A DNA stretch of 15,866 bases from an uncultured Blautia sp. (GTDB lineage Bacteria; Bacillota; Clostridia; Lachnospirales; Lachnospiraceae): positions 1-15,866 of the forward strand of contig CAMBYR010000017.1 of the NCBI GenBank assembly GCA_945872375.1, given 5' to 3'. Numbering within the stretch: position 1 is the stretch's first letter; every line of letters begins with the position of its first letter. Of the stretch, positions 1 to 6,505 are shown one piece after another. Made by a program: the position numbers and the translations under genes. The notes below the pieces were generated by a model, which was given only the letters and a program-made list of their open reading frames with translations, ran no database searches and had not been told where the DNA came from.

Positions 1-837
1 CTTGCCATCGCAATTTTCCTGCTGAAGAATGCAAAGGCAGCTATGGATACTCTTACAAAAGTTCTTGGCGGCATTATGATCGTGGTGATCTTTGTCATTA
101 TCATTGTTGTTCGTCCGCCACTGGGCTCTGCATTGAAAAATACATTCGTACCGGATGCAGGCGTTTCCAATCTGGTTCCGGCAATCATTACACTGCTTGG
201 CGGTACTGTAGGCGGCTACATCACCTTTGCAGGTGCACATCGTCTGATCGATGCAGGCATCACAGGAGAAAAGAACCTGAAAGAAATCAATAAGAGCTCT
301 GTAATGGGTATCGGAATTGCGACGATCGTTCGTATTTTCCTGTTCCTGGCAGTTCTCGGTGTGGTTGTAAAACTTGCGGACGGAGCTGCTCTGGATGCTT
401 CCAATCCGGCTGCAGATGCTTTCCGTCTTGGTGCAGGTGAAATCGGATACCGTTTTGCAGGTCTGGTTCTGCTTTGTGCAGCTATTACTTCTATTATTGG
501 TGCAGCTTATACATCCGTTTCCTTCCTGAAGACATTCCATCCGGCAATTGAGAAGAACGAAAACTGGGTGATCATCGGATTTATCGCTGTTTCCACCATC
601 ATCATGGTAGCAATTGGCCAGCCGGCAACACTTCTTGTTCTGGCAGGAGCGCTGAATGGTCTGATTCTCCCGATTACTCTGGGAATCTGCCTGATCGCAG
701 CAAAGAAAACTTCTATCGTGGGCAAGAGCTACAAACATCCTACATGGCTTCTGATTCTTGGTGTCGTTGTGGTTATTATCTCTGCATATCTGGGAATAAC
801 AACCTTCATATCCAAGATGGGATCCCTGTTTGTATAA
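1..837 (+). CDS. NRAMP-superfamily (YcsG-like) membrane transporter, 5'-truncated
   Basis: The frame is open from base 1, so the N-terminal half lies upstream of the window; 278 residues are visible. They form about seven hydrophobic segments (roughly bases 58-111, 175-240, 300-375, 450-530, 565-615, 622-705 and 745-810) joined by short polar loops, which fits the C-terminal half of an NRAMP-fold carrier. The call rests on this pattern and on position: in Bacillus subtilis the NRAMP-type gene ycsG lies next to the LamB/YcsF and KipI/KipA genes, whose homologues follow here. The helix matching NRAMP TM6 normally carries Met-Pro-His, whose Met binds the metal; here the aligned residues appear to be Gly-Gly-Tyr (bases 211-219). 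Metal transport is therefore doubtful, and an organic substrate of the downstream enzymes, such as 5-oxoproline, is an inferred alternative. A terminator-like hairpin follows at 915-949. Confidence 0.72.
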   Translation, partial: LAIAIFLLKNAKAAMDTLTKVLGGIMIVVIFVIIIVVRPPLGSALKNTFVPDAGVSNLVPAIITLLGGTVGGYITFAGAHRLIDAGITGEKNLKEINKSSVMGIGIATIVRIFLFLAVLGVVVKLADGAALDASNPAADAFRLGAGEIGYRFAGLVLLCAAITSIIGAAYTSVSFLKTFHPAIEKNENWVIIGFIAVSTIIMVAIGQPATLLVLAGALNGLILPITLGICLIAAKKTSIVGKSYKHPTWLLILGVVVVIISAYLGITTFISKMGSLFV

Positions 838-914
838 GAAACTCGTATATTATCAACAATACATAGAGGAAATGCCGGCACAGATGGCGTAACGGAAATT
901 TGGAATGGCAGCAG

Positions 915-949
915 AGGTGTGACCGTTTCGGTTGCACCTTTTCCTCTTT
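915..949 (+). terminator. Rho-independent terminator or leaky attenuator before pxpB
   Basis: Bases 915-925 (AGGTGTGACCG) pair with 929-939 (CGGTTGCACCT) in an 11-bp stem with two G-U wobbles and a TTT loop. A T-rich run follows (TTTTCCTCTTT, 939-949). This is a convincing intrinsic terminator for the upstream transporter gene. It ends only 41 bases before the pxpB start, and no clear promoter is visible in between. The pxp genes are therefore either expressed by read-through or from a promoter hidden in 838-914. Confidence 0.72.
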
Positions 950-990
950 CAGGCAATATATGATCAAATGGAAAGGAAAACAGAATTCGT

Positions 991-1722
991 ATGCAGAATA
1001 AGATTAGAATTTTGACAGCAGGAGATTCGTCTCTTCTGGTAGAGTTCGGAAAGGAAATCAGCCCGGATATCAACCGGAAGATCTCCGCAACGGTGCAGCT
1101 TCTGAAGGAACAGCACATCGAAGGCGTAGTGGATCTGATCCCGGCATTCTGCTCTCTTCTGATCAATTATGATCCCCGTGTCATTCATTATGAAGAAATC
1201 AGGGACAGAGTGCAGAACATTGTAAAAATGGATGCAAAGACCGGAGAAGGCAGAAAAAAAATATATGAGATTCCGGTGTGCTACGGCGGTGAATATGGTC
1301 CTGATATTGCCAATATTGCAGAACATGCAGGGCTGACAGAGGAAGAAGTGATTCAGATCCATTCTTCCAGAGATTATCTGATTTATATGCTGGGATTCCT
1401 TCCGGGCTTCTGTTACCTTGGAGGACTGGATGAACGGATTCATACACCGCGTCTGGCAAATCCCAGAATTAAGATCAATGCAGGCAGTGTGGGAATCGGC
1501 GGTTCTCAGACAGGAATTTATCCTCTGGATTCCCCGGGAGGATGGCAGCTTATGGGTATGACTCCTGTAAAAACCTATGATCCGGAACGGGAAGTTCCGA
1601 TCCTTGTGGAAGCGGGAGATTACATCCGTTTTGTCCCGATTGACGAGACGGAATATAAACGGATCAAAGAATTGGTAGAACGAGGAGAGTACCAGTGCAT
1701 CGTTCATGAAGGAGAGGTGTAA
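991..1722 (+). CDS. pxpB: 5-oxoprolinase subunit B (KipI/AHS1 family)
   Basis: The 243-residue protein is full length for the KipI/PxpB family. PxpB works with PxpA and PxpC in ATP-dependent ring opening of 5-oxo-L-proline to glutamate; in B. subtilis the homologue KipI inhibits the sporulation kinase KinA. The family core is plain: a Leu-Gly-Phe-x-Pro-Gly-Phe stretch near residue 134, then a Pro-Arg-x-x-Asn-Pro-Arg segment and Gly-Ser-Val-Gly-Ile-Gly-Gly-x-Gln-Thr-Gly near 163-176, ending in a Ser-Pro-Gly-Gly-Trp motif. AAAGGA upstream of ATG 991 serves as ribosome binding site. The stop is one base before the pxpC start, so the two are probably translationally coupled. AHS1 is also the first half of the urea carboxylase carboxyltransferase domain, which matters because biotin carboxylase genes follow. 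Confidence 0.93.
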   Translation: MQNKIRILTAGDSSLLVEFGKEISPDINRKISATVQLLKEQHIEGVVDLIPAFCSLLINYDPRVIHYEEIRDRVQNIVKMDAKTGEGRKKIYEIPVCYGGEYGPDIANIAEHAGLTEEEVIQIHSSRDYLIYMLGFLPGFCYLGGLDERIHTPRLANPRIKINAGSVGIGGSQTGIYPLDSPGGWQLMGMTPVKTYDPEREVPILVEAGDYIRFVPIDETEYKRIKELVERGEYQCIVHEGEV

Positions 1723-1723
1723 A

Positions 1724-2731
1724 ATGGGAATTCGTATACTGAAAGGCGGAATGCTGACAACTGTGCAGGATATCGGACGTACAGGCTACCAGAGTCAGGG
1801 CTTTCCCGTGGCAGGTGTCATGGATGTGCGTTCCTTTAAGATCGCCAATCTTCTTCTGGATAATCCGGAAAACGAGGCAGTGCTGGAGTTTACCCTGATC
1901 GGACCGACTCTGGAATTCACCTCTTCCACGATTATCGCCATCACAGGCGGTGATTTCCAGCCTGTACTTAACGGAGAACCGGTACCTATGTATACGGCGC
2001 TTTATATCAATAAGGGAGATATCCTGAAATTCGGAAGTGCCAGAACTGGAAGCCGGGGATATATCGCGTTCTCCAGCTATCTGAAAATTCCGGTGGAGAT
2101 GGGAAGCCGCTGCACCAATATGAAAAGCTCTCTTGGCGGGTTTAAGGGAAGAAAACTGCAGGCAGGAGATTATATCAATTTCAGGATCAAACGCCGGTAT
2201 CTTCCGTTTTTCCTCTCAAGGAAGCTGGAACCGGATCATTTTGATGAAGAAAGTACCGAACTCAGAGTCGTAATGGGACCGCAGGACGACCTGTTTACAA
2301 AACAGGGCGTTGAGACATTCCTGGGCAGCGAATATATTGTGACCAGTGATTTTGACAGAATGGGCTGCCGTCTGGAAGGGCCGTTTATCGCTTCGAAAAA
2401 TGGTTCCGATATCATTTCGGATGGAATTGCTTTTGGTTCTGTACAGGTTCCTGCTCATGGAAAGCCGATCGTTCTTCTTTCTGACAGACAGACTACCGGA
2501 GGCTATGCGAAGATTGCGACGGTTGCTTCCGTGGATATTCCAAAGCTGGTTCAGAGAAAGACAGACCATAAAATACGGTTTAAGGCAATCAGCGTCCAGG
2601 AAGCACAGAAGCTGCTTCTGGATGAAATCAAAGAACTGGATGAAATGAGAAAGACCATTCACCAGCCGTGTAAAGAAGTTCTGGAGTGCCGCCTTGTTGC
2701 AAAAAGAATCAGAACTCTTTTTGAATCATAA
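1724..2731 (+). CDS. pxpC: 5-oxoprolinase subunit C (KipA/AHS2 family)
   Basis: The 335-residue protein belongs to the KipA/PxpC family, often annotated as biotin-dependent carboxyltransferase family protein. It opens with the typical Leu-x-x-Gly-x-x-Thr-Thr-Val-Gln-Asp-x-Gly-Arg-x-Gly-Tyr motif (residues 6-21), then Gly-Val-Met-Asp near 30, a Leu-Glu-Phe segment and a Gly-Gly-Asp motif near 82. ATG 1724 is chosen over an in-frame upstream codon because GGAGAGGTG (1711-1719) sits at the right distance and the protein then starts where family members do. It forms a complex with PxpB. AHS2 corresponds to the second half of the urea carboxylase carboxyltransferase domain. The C-terminal tail after about residue 295 is rich in Lys and Glu and looks family-variable. 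accB follows after 50 bases. Confidence 0.92.
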   Translation: MGIRILKGGMLTTVQDIGRTGYQSQGFPVAGVMDVRSFKIANLLLDNPENEAVLEFTLIGPTLEFTSSTIIAITGGDFQPVLNGEPVPMYTALYINKGDILKFGSARTGSRGYIAFSSYLKIPVEMGSRCTNMKSSLGGFKGRKLQAGDYINFRIKRRYLPFFLSRKLEPDHFDEESTELRVVMGPQDDLFTKQGVETFLGSEYIVTSDFDRMGCRLEGPFIASKNGSDIISDGIAFGSVQVPAHGKPIVLLSDRQTTGGYAKIATVASVDIPKLVQRKTDHKIRFKAISVQEAQKLLLDEIKELDEMRKTIHQPCKEVLECRLVAKRIRTLFES

Positions 2732-2781
2732 GCGTGCCAGGCTTTTGTTCTAGAAAATGTAGAAAAGGAGACGATGAAGGA

Positions 2782-3225
2782 ATGGATTTAGAAAAAATTG
2801 AAGGTTTGGTAAAAATAATTGAAAATTCTTCTCTGACAGAGTTTACGCTGAAGGAAGGAGATCTGAAGATCACCATGAGCAAGCTGGATCATCCTCCGGT
2901 AGTTGCGGCAGGTATGCCTGTTGCACCGCAGATGGCTGCACCGGCACCGGAAGCTCCTGCAGCGGCAGCAGTGGAAGAAGAACAGGAACTGTTTATTACA
3001 TCACCGATCGTTGGTACATTTTATTCTGCACCGGCACCGGAAGCTCCTGCATTTGTAAAAGTAGGAGACCAGGTAAAGAACGGACAGACCGTCTGCATCC
3101 TGGAAGCCATGAAGCTGATGAACGAGATCCAGGCAGAGTATGACTGTGAAATTGAAGCTGTTCTGGTGAGCAACGAGCAGAAGGTAGAATATGGACAGCC
3201 GCTGTTCCGTGTGAAGAAATTATAA
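2782..3225 (+). CDS. accB: Biotin carboxyl carrier protein (AccB/BCCP type)
   Basis: The 147-residue BCCP has an N-terminal helical segment (1-35), a flexible Ala/Pro-rich linker (about 37-60) and a C-terminal biotinyl domain (about 70-147). The biotinylation motif Glu-Ala-Met-Lys-Leu-Met is intact, with the acceptor lysine at residue 111 (bases 3112-3114). ATG 2782 is preferred over the earlier in-frame 2734 because GGAG at 2767-2770 precedes it and the family begins with Met-Asp-Leu-x-x-Ile. The carrier moves carboxybiotin from the biotin carboxylase to a carboxyltransferase. No accA or accD is present, and it lies inside the pxp cluster, so its partner may be PxpB/PxpC rather than acetyl-CoA carboxyltransferase. 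That is inference, and a role in fatty acid synthesis is not excluded. The gene contains a 26-bp exact direct repeat. Confidence 0.9.
   Translation: MDLEKIEGLVKIIENSSLTEFTLKEGDLKITMSKLDHPPVVAAGMPVAPQMAAPAPEAPAAAAVEEEQELFITSPIVGTFYSAPAPEAPAFVKVGDQVKNGQTVCILEAMKLMNEIQAEYDCEIEAVLVSNEQKVEYGQPLFRVKKL
2936..3051 (+). repeat. 26-bp exact direct repeat inside accB
   Basis: Bases 2936-2961 and 3026-3051 are identical over 26 bases and exactly 90 bases (30 codons) apart in the same frame. Both encode Ala-Pro-Ala-Pro-Glu-Ala-Pro-Ala. The first copy lies in the linker, the second at the edge of the biotinyl domain. Recombination between them would remove 30 residues without shifting the frame. Confidence 0.9.
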
Positions 3226-3230
3226 GAGCC

Positions 3231-3239
3231 GGAAGGAGG
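3231..3239 (+). promoter_or_regulatory. Ribosome binding site that fixes a TTG start for accC
   Basis: GGAAGGAGG is a near-perfect Shine-Dalgarno sequence 8 bases before TTG 3248. It supports the unusual TTG as the real start, and the residues that follow match the universal biotin carboxylase N-terminus. Confidence 0.85.
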
Positions 3240-3247
3240 TTGGAACT

Positions 3248-4594
3248 TTGTTTAATAAAATTTTGATAGCCAACCGGGGAGAAATTGCTGTTCGTATTAT
3301 CCGCGCATGCAGAAATATGGGGATTCGAAGCGTTGCCGTGTATTCCAAAGAGGATGCGAAAAGCCTCCATGTTCAGCTTGCAGACCAGAGAATCTGTATC
3401 GGAGAGGGCCCTGCAAAGAATAATTATCTGAATATGGACCGCATCATTACTGCAGCCAGAAATATGGATGCGGATGCCATCCATCCGGGATTTGGCTTCC
3501 TGTCTGAAAACAGTGAATTTGTCCGCAAATGCAGGGAAAACGGGATCGCATTTATTGGCCCGGAGGCAGAGGTCATTGATAAAATGGGAAATAAATCCCA
3601 TGCAAGAAAGACCATGATGGAAGCAGGTGTTCCGGTGGTACCCGGGACAAAAGAGCCCGTCTATGACGCAGAGGTGGGAAAAAACCTTGCCAGAGAGATC
3701 GGGTATCCTGTGATGATCAAGGCTTCCTCCGGCGGCGGAGGAAAAGGAATGCGCGTGGCGCAGTCCGAAGATGAATTTGAATTTCAGTTTAATATGGCCC
3801 AGAGGGAATCTGCCAATGCCTTTGGCGATGATACCATGTATATCGAACGATTTATACAGAATCCCCGTCATGTGGAGATTCAGATCATGGCGGATAATCA
3901 TGGAAATGTGGTGGCTCTTGGCGACAGGGACTGCTCTGTTCAGAGAAACCATCAGAAGCTGATCGAGGAATCTCCTTCTCCGGCAATCAATGAGGAGACT
4001 CGCCAGAGAATGAATGAGGTGGCAGTGCTCGCAGCAAAAACAGTGAATTATACAAATGCGGGAACCATCGAGTTTATTGTCGATCAGAACGGGGAATTCT
4101 ACTTTATGGAAATGAACACCCGTATCCAGGTGGAGCATGGTGTGACAGAAATGGTGACAGGTACGGATCTGATCATCGAGCAGATTCGTGTGGCTATGGG
4201 AGAAACCTTAAGCTTTTGCCAGGAAGATATCATTCCGCGGGGCCATGCCATCGAGTGCCGGATCAATGCGGAAATTCCGGAAAAGAACTTTATGCCGAGC
4301 CCGGGTGTGGTGCAGCATATCCATCTGCCTGCCGGAAACGGCGTTCGTGTGGATACCGGGCTTTATGCCGGATACCGGATTCCGTCGGAGTACGATTCCA
4401 TGATCGCGAAAGTCATCGTCCATGCGCCCACAAGGGAGGCTGCTCTTCAGAAAATGCGTTCTGCTCTGGATGAAATGGTGATCATGGGAGTGGAGACAAA
4501 TCTGGATTTCCAGTATCAGATCATGAGGACTCCGGCATTCTGCGAAGGAAAAGCGGATACCGGATTTATCGAAAGAATTATGAATGTAAAATAG
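3248..4594 (+). CDS. accC: Biotin carboxylase subunit (AccC type), TTG start
   Basis: The 448-residue protein matches the usual length of bacterial biotin carboxylase, which uses ATP and bicarbonate to carboxylate biotin on BCCP. The N-terminus has Lys-Ile-Leu-Ile-Ala-Asn-Arg-Gly-Glu-Ile-Ala. The ATP-grasp domain carries Lys116, Lys158 and the Gly-rich loop Ser-Gly-Gly-Gly-Gly-Lys-Gly (161-167). The catalytic stretch is Met-Asn-Thr-Arg-Ile-Gln-Val-Glu-His (289-297), keeping Arg292 and Glu296 of the E. coli numbering. The next residue is Gly298 where E. coli AccC has Pro. The TTG start is supported by a strong ribosome binding site. The gene is 22 bases after accB and 12 before pxpA, clearly one operon. 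A partner in a Pxp-linked carboxylase is likelier than a housekeeping acetyl-CoA carboxylase, but both are possible. Confidence 0.92.
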   Translation: MFNKILIANRGEIAVRIIRACRNMGIRSVAVYSKEDAKSLHVQLADQRICIGEGPAKNNYLNMDRIITAARNMDADAIHPGFGFLSENSEFVRKCRENGIAFIGPEAEVIDKMGNKSHARKTMMEAGVPVVPGTKEPVYDAEVGKNLAREIGYPVMIKASSGGGGKGMRVAQSEDEFEFQFNMAQRESANAFGDDTMYIERFIQNPRHVEIQIMADNHGNVVALGDRDCSVQRNHQKLIEESPSPAINEETRQRMNEVAVLAAKTVNYTNAGTIEFIVDQNGEFYFMEMNTRIQVEHGVTEMVTGTDLIIEQIRVAMGETLSFCQEDIIPRGHAIECRINAEIPEKNFMPSPGVVQHIHLPAGNGVRVDTGLYAGYRIPSEYDSMIAKVIVHAPTREAALQKMRSALDEMVIMGVETNLDFQYQIMRTPAFCEGKADTGFIERIMNVK

Positions 4595-4606
4595 GGAGGA
4601 TTCCTG

Positions 4607-5374
4607 ATGTATCGAGTTGATTTAAACAGTGATCTTGGGGAAAGCTTTGGAAACTACAGAATCGGAAGTGATGACAAGATCATTCCGCTGGTGAGCTCGG
4701 CAAATGTTGCCTGCGGTTTTCATGCATCCGATCCGATGGTCATGGAGAAAACCATTGCAATGGCAAAAGAGGCCGGTATCCGTGTGGGCGCCCATCCCGG
4801 ATTTCCGGATCTGATGGGATTCGGAAGAAGGAATATGGTGATTTCCCCTGCGGAGGCAAAAGCGTATACTCTTTATCAGCTGGGGGCTTTGGATGCGTTC
4901 CTTCGGGCAGCCGGAATGACCATGCAGCATGTAAAACCGCATGGTGCCTTTTATAACATGGCAGCAAAGGATTATGAACTGTCCAAAGCAATCTGTGAAG
5001 CGATTGCGGCATACGATAAAAATCTGATCGTTCTTGCTCTTTCAGGCGGAGAACTGGCGCATGCAGCAAAGGATATGGGCCTTCGCACCGCACAGGAAGT
5101 ATTTGCGGATCGTGCCTATGAGGAAGACGGTACTCTGGTGAACAGACGGAAGGAAGGCGCCATGATTACCGATGAAAATGAAGCAATTCAGAGAGTTGTA
5201 CGGATGATCAAGGAAAAGAAGGTCTGTGCCATTACCGGAAAAGATATTCCGATTCAGGCAGATTCTGTCTGTGTTCACGGAGACGGCGTAAAAGCGCTGG
5301 CCTTTGTGGAAAAGATTCGCGAAGAACTGACAAAAGAAGGCGTGGAAATCTGTTCTCTGGATCAGATTGTATAA
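4607..5374 (+). CDS. pxpA: 5-oxoprolinase subunit A (LamB/YcsF family)
   Basis: The 255-residue protein is full length for the LamB/YcsF family. Hallmarks are Asp-Leu-Asn-Ser-Asp-Leu-Gly-Glu (5-12), Ala-Asn-Val-Ala-Cys-Gly-Phe-His-Ala (32-40), Gly-Ala-His-Pro-Gly-Phe-Pro-Asp (61-68) and Val-Lys-Pro-His-Gly-Ala-Phe-Tyr-Asn (109-117). The conserved Asp and His residues form the presumed metal and active site. In the known system PxpA acts with PxpBC to hydrolyse 5-oxoproline, a damaged form of glutamate/glutamine, using ATP. GGGAGGA (4594-4600) precedes ATG 4607. It is the last gene of the cluster and is followed by a long hairpin at 5380-5417. With biotin carboxylase and BCCP in the same operon, the complex may use carboxylation rather than only phosphorylation; this is inference. 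Confidence 0.94.
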   Translation: MYRVDLNSDLGESFGNYRIGSDDKIIPLVSSANVACGFHASDPMVMEKTIAMAKEAGIRVGAHPGFPDLMGFGRRNMVISPAEAKAYTLYQLGALDAFLRAAGMTMQHVKPHGAFYNMAAKDYELSKAICEAIAAYDKNLIVLALSGGELAHAAKDMGLRTAQEVFADRAYEEDGTLVNRRKEGAMITDENEAIQRVVRMIKEKKVCAITGKDIPIQADSVCVHGDGVKALAFVEKIREELTKEGVEICSLDQIV

Positions 5375-5379
5375 TGAAA

Positions 5380-5417
5380 AAGGAGAGAAGGTCTGCTGCG
5401 GCGGATCTTTTCTCCTT
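5380..5417. terminator. 17-bp stem-loop after pxpA, possibly bidirectional terminator
   Basis: Bases 5380-5396 pair with 5401-5417 without a mismatch (17 bp, three G-U wobbles) around a TGCG loop. On the + strand only CTT and then CGGACTT follow, so the U-tract is weak. On the - strand the stem is followed by TTTTCATTAT, a better U-tract. It most likely ends the pxp operon. Processing or mRNA stabilisation is an alternative. Confidence 0.6.
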
Positions 5418-5453
5418 CTTCGGACTTAATTATTGGAAAGGCGGTGGTGTCTG

Positions 5454-6356
5454 ATGGAAAATTTAATCATTGTAGGTGCCGGTCCGGCAGGAATTTCGGC
5501 TGCCTTGTATGCGGCAAGAGGAAATCTGAACCCTCTTTTGATCAACAGCGGGATCGGTGCGCTGGAAAAAGCGGAAAAAATAGAGAATTATTATGGACTG
5601 GAAAAGCCTCTTTCCGGGCAGGAACTGTTTGAACGTGGGCTGGAACAGGCAAAGGCATTGGGTGTGCGGGTTCTGGATGCTCAGGTTCTGGGAATGGGCG
5701 GATTTGACACCTTTGAGGTTCACACAACAGAAGGTACCTTTGAGGCAATCAGTGTGATTCTTGCCACAGGAGGAAAGAGAAAGGCACCTTCGATTCCGGG
5801 AATCCGGGAATTTGAGGGGAGAGGTGTCAGCTACTGCGCCGTCTGCGATGCCTTTTTTTACAGAGGAAAAGAAGTGGCCGTTCTGGGAAACGGGGATTTT
5901 GCTCTTCATGAAGCTGAGGAGCTGGCACCGGTGGTTTCCGGGGTAACGATTTATACCGACGGAGAAGAACCGGATTTTTCCAGGGAACATTCCATTGCGG
6001 TGAATACGATGAAAATTCAGGCGATTGAAGGAGAAGGCCATGTGGAAGGCCTTCGGCTGCACAGTGATATGACGGCAATGGAAGAAGGAAAAAATGTACC
6101 GTCCTTTATGCCGGCAGCAGGTGTTTTCGTGGCTCTCGGCACTGCCGGCAGTACGGAAATGGCACGTCAGATGGGCGCGGAGCTTACGGAAAAGGGAAAT
6201 ATCAAGGTAGATGCCTCGATGAGCTCCACGATTCCGGGACTTTTTGCGGCAGGAGACTGCACGGGAGGACTCCTGCAGGTGGCAAAGGCTGTTCACGAAG
6301 GAGCGCAGGCAGGGATCAGTGCCGGGCAGTATATCCGCCGGAAAAAAGGAAGATAA
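5454..6356 (+). CDS. trxB: Thioredoxin-reductase-like flavoprotein without NADPH-phosphate motif
   Basis: The 300-residue protein has the TrxB layout. The FAD site Gly-Ala-Gly-Pro-Ala-Gly lies at 8-13, the redox-active Cys-Ala-Val-Cys-Asp at 128-132, and the C-terminal FAD motif Gly-Leu-Phe-Ala-Ala-Gly-Asp at 262-268. The nucleotide-binding domain is unusual. The glycine motif reads Gly-Asn-Gly-Asp-Phe-Ala (145-150), and where NADPH-dependent enzymes have His-Arg-Arg-x-x-x-Arg this protein has Tyr-Thr-Asp-Gly-Glu-Glu (about 167-172), acidic rather than basic. Clostridial ferredoxin-dependent flavin thioredoxin reductases are known to lack NADPH-binding residues, so this may be one; reduction by NADH is an alternative. 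ATG 5454 is chosen because the FAD motif then starts at the normal distance; the ribosome binding site is weak (AAAGGCGG). Its likely substrate is the thioredoxin at 6506. Confidence 0.88.
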   Translation: MENLIIVGAGPAGISAALYAARGNLNPLLINSGIGALEKAEKIENYYGLEKPLSGQELFERGLEQAKALGVRVLDAQVLGMGGFDTFEVHTTEGTFEAISVILATGGKRKAPSIPGIREFEGRGVSYCAVCDAFFYRGKEVAVLGNGDFALHEAEELAPVVSGVTIYTDGEEPDFSREHSIAVNTMKIQAIEGEGHVEGLRLHSDMTAMEEGKNVPSFMPAAGVFVALGTAGSTEMARQMGAELTEKGNIKVDASMSSTIPGLFAAGDCTGGLLQVAKAVHEGAQAGISAGQYIRRKKGR

Positions 6357-6363
6357 TGCTTGC

Positions 6364-6429
6364 GGGGCGACATGCCCTGTGCTAAAGTAAGGTTAGCGCC
6401 GGGGGACAGGATGGGAGATGCCGGTTCTC
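6364..6429 (+). other. Potentially structured RNA segment in the trxB-trxA spacer
   Basis: The spacer can form three adjacent hairpins: 6364-6368 with 6374-6378 (5 bp), 6379-6385 with 6393-6399 (7 bp, GTGCTAA/TTAGCGC, 7-base loop), and 6415-6418 with 6426-6429 (4 bp). CCTGT at 6376-6380 could instead pair with ACAGG at 6406-6410, giving two exclusive folds. The 3' side contains TCTCAGG and then GACAG, faintly like the end of a glycine riboswitch aptamer. No known RNA family is firmly recognised. Confidence 0.3.
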
Positions 6430-6505
6430 AGGTGCCGACGCGACAGAGATTTTCTGCAGCGTTTCTTTGACAGAAAAATATGGAATATAGAAAAGGAGAC
6501 AGATA

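Noticed and set aside
1706..1723. Upstream start for pxpC overlapping pxpB
   Set aside because: ATG 1724 has the proper ribosome binding site and matches the family N-terminus; the earlier codon would put that site inside the gene.
2774..2791. ATG at 2774 as start of accB
   Set aside because: It runs into a stop after five codons; ATG 2782 gives the full carrier protein.
2996..4138. A 380-codon open frame on the - strand opposite accB/accC
   Set aside because: It is antisense to two clearly recognised genes, is rich in Cys/His as typical of reverse-frame shadows, and has no ribosome binding site.
6401..6450. Glycine riboswitch
   Set aside because: Only the TCTCAGG...GACAG tail is similar; the conserved internal CCGAAGG-type segment is missing and the third stem would be too short.
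6467..6472. TTGACA as a -35 box for trxA
   Set aside because: No -10 hexamer occurs 16-18 bases downstream; the nearest, TATAGA, is only 13 away and sits against the ribosome binding site.
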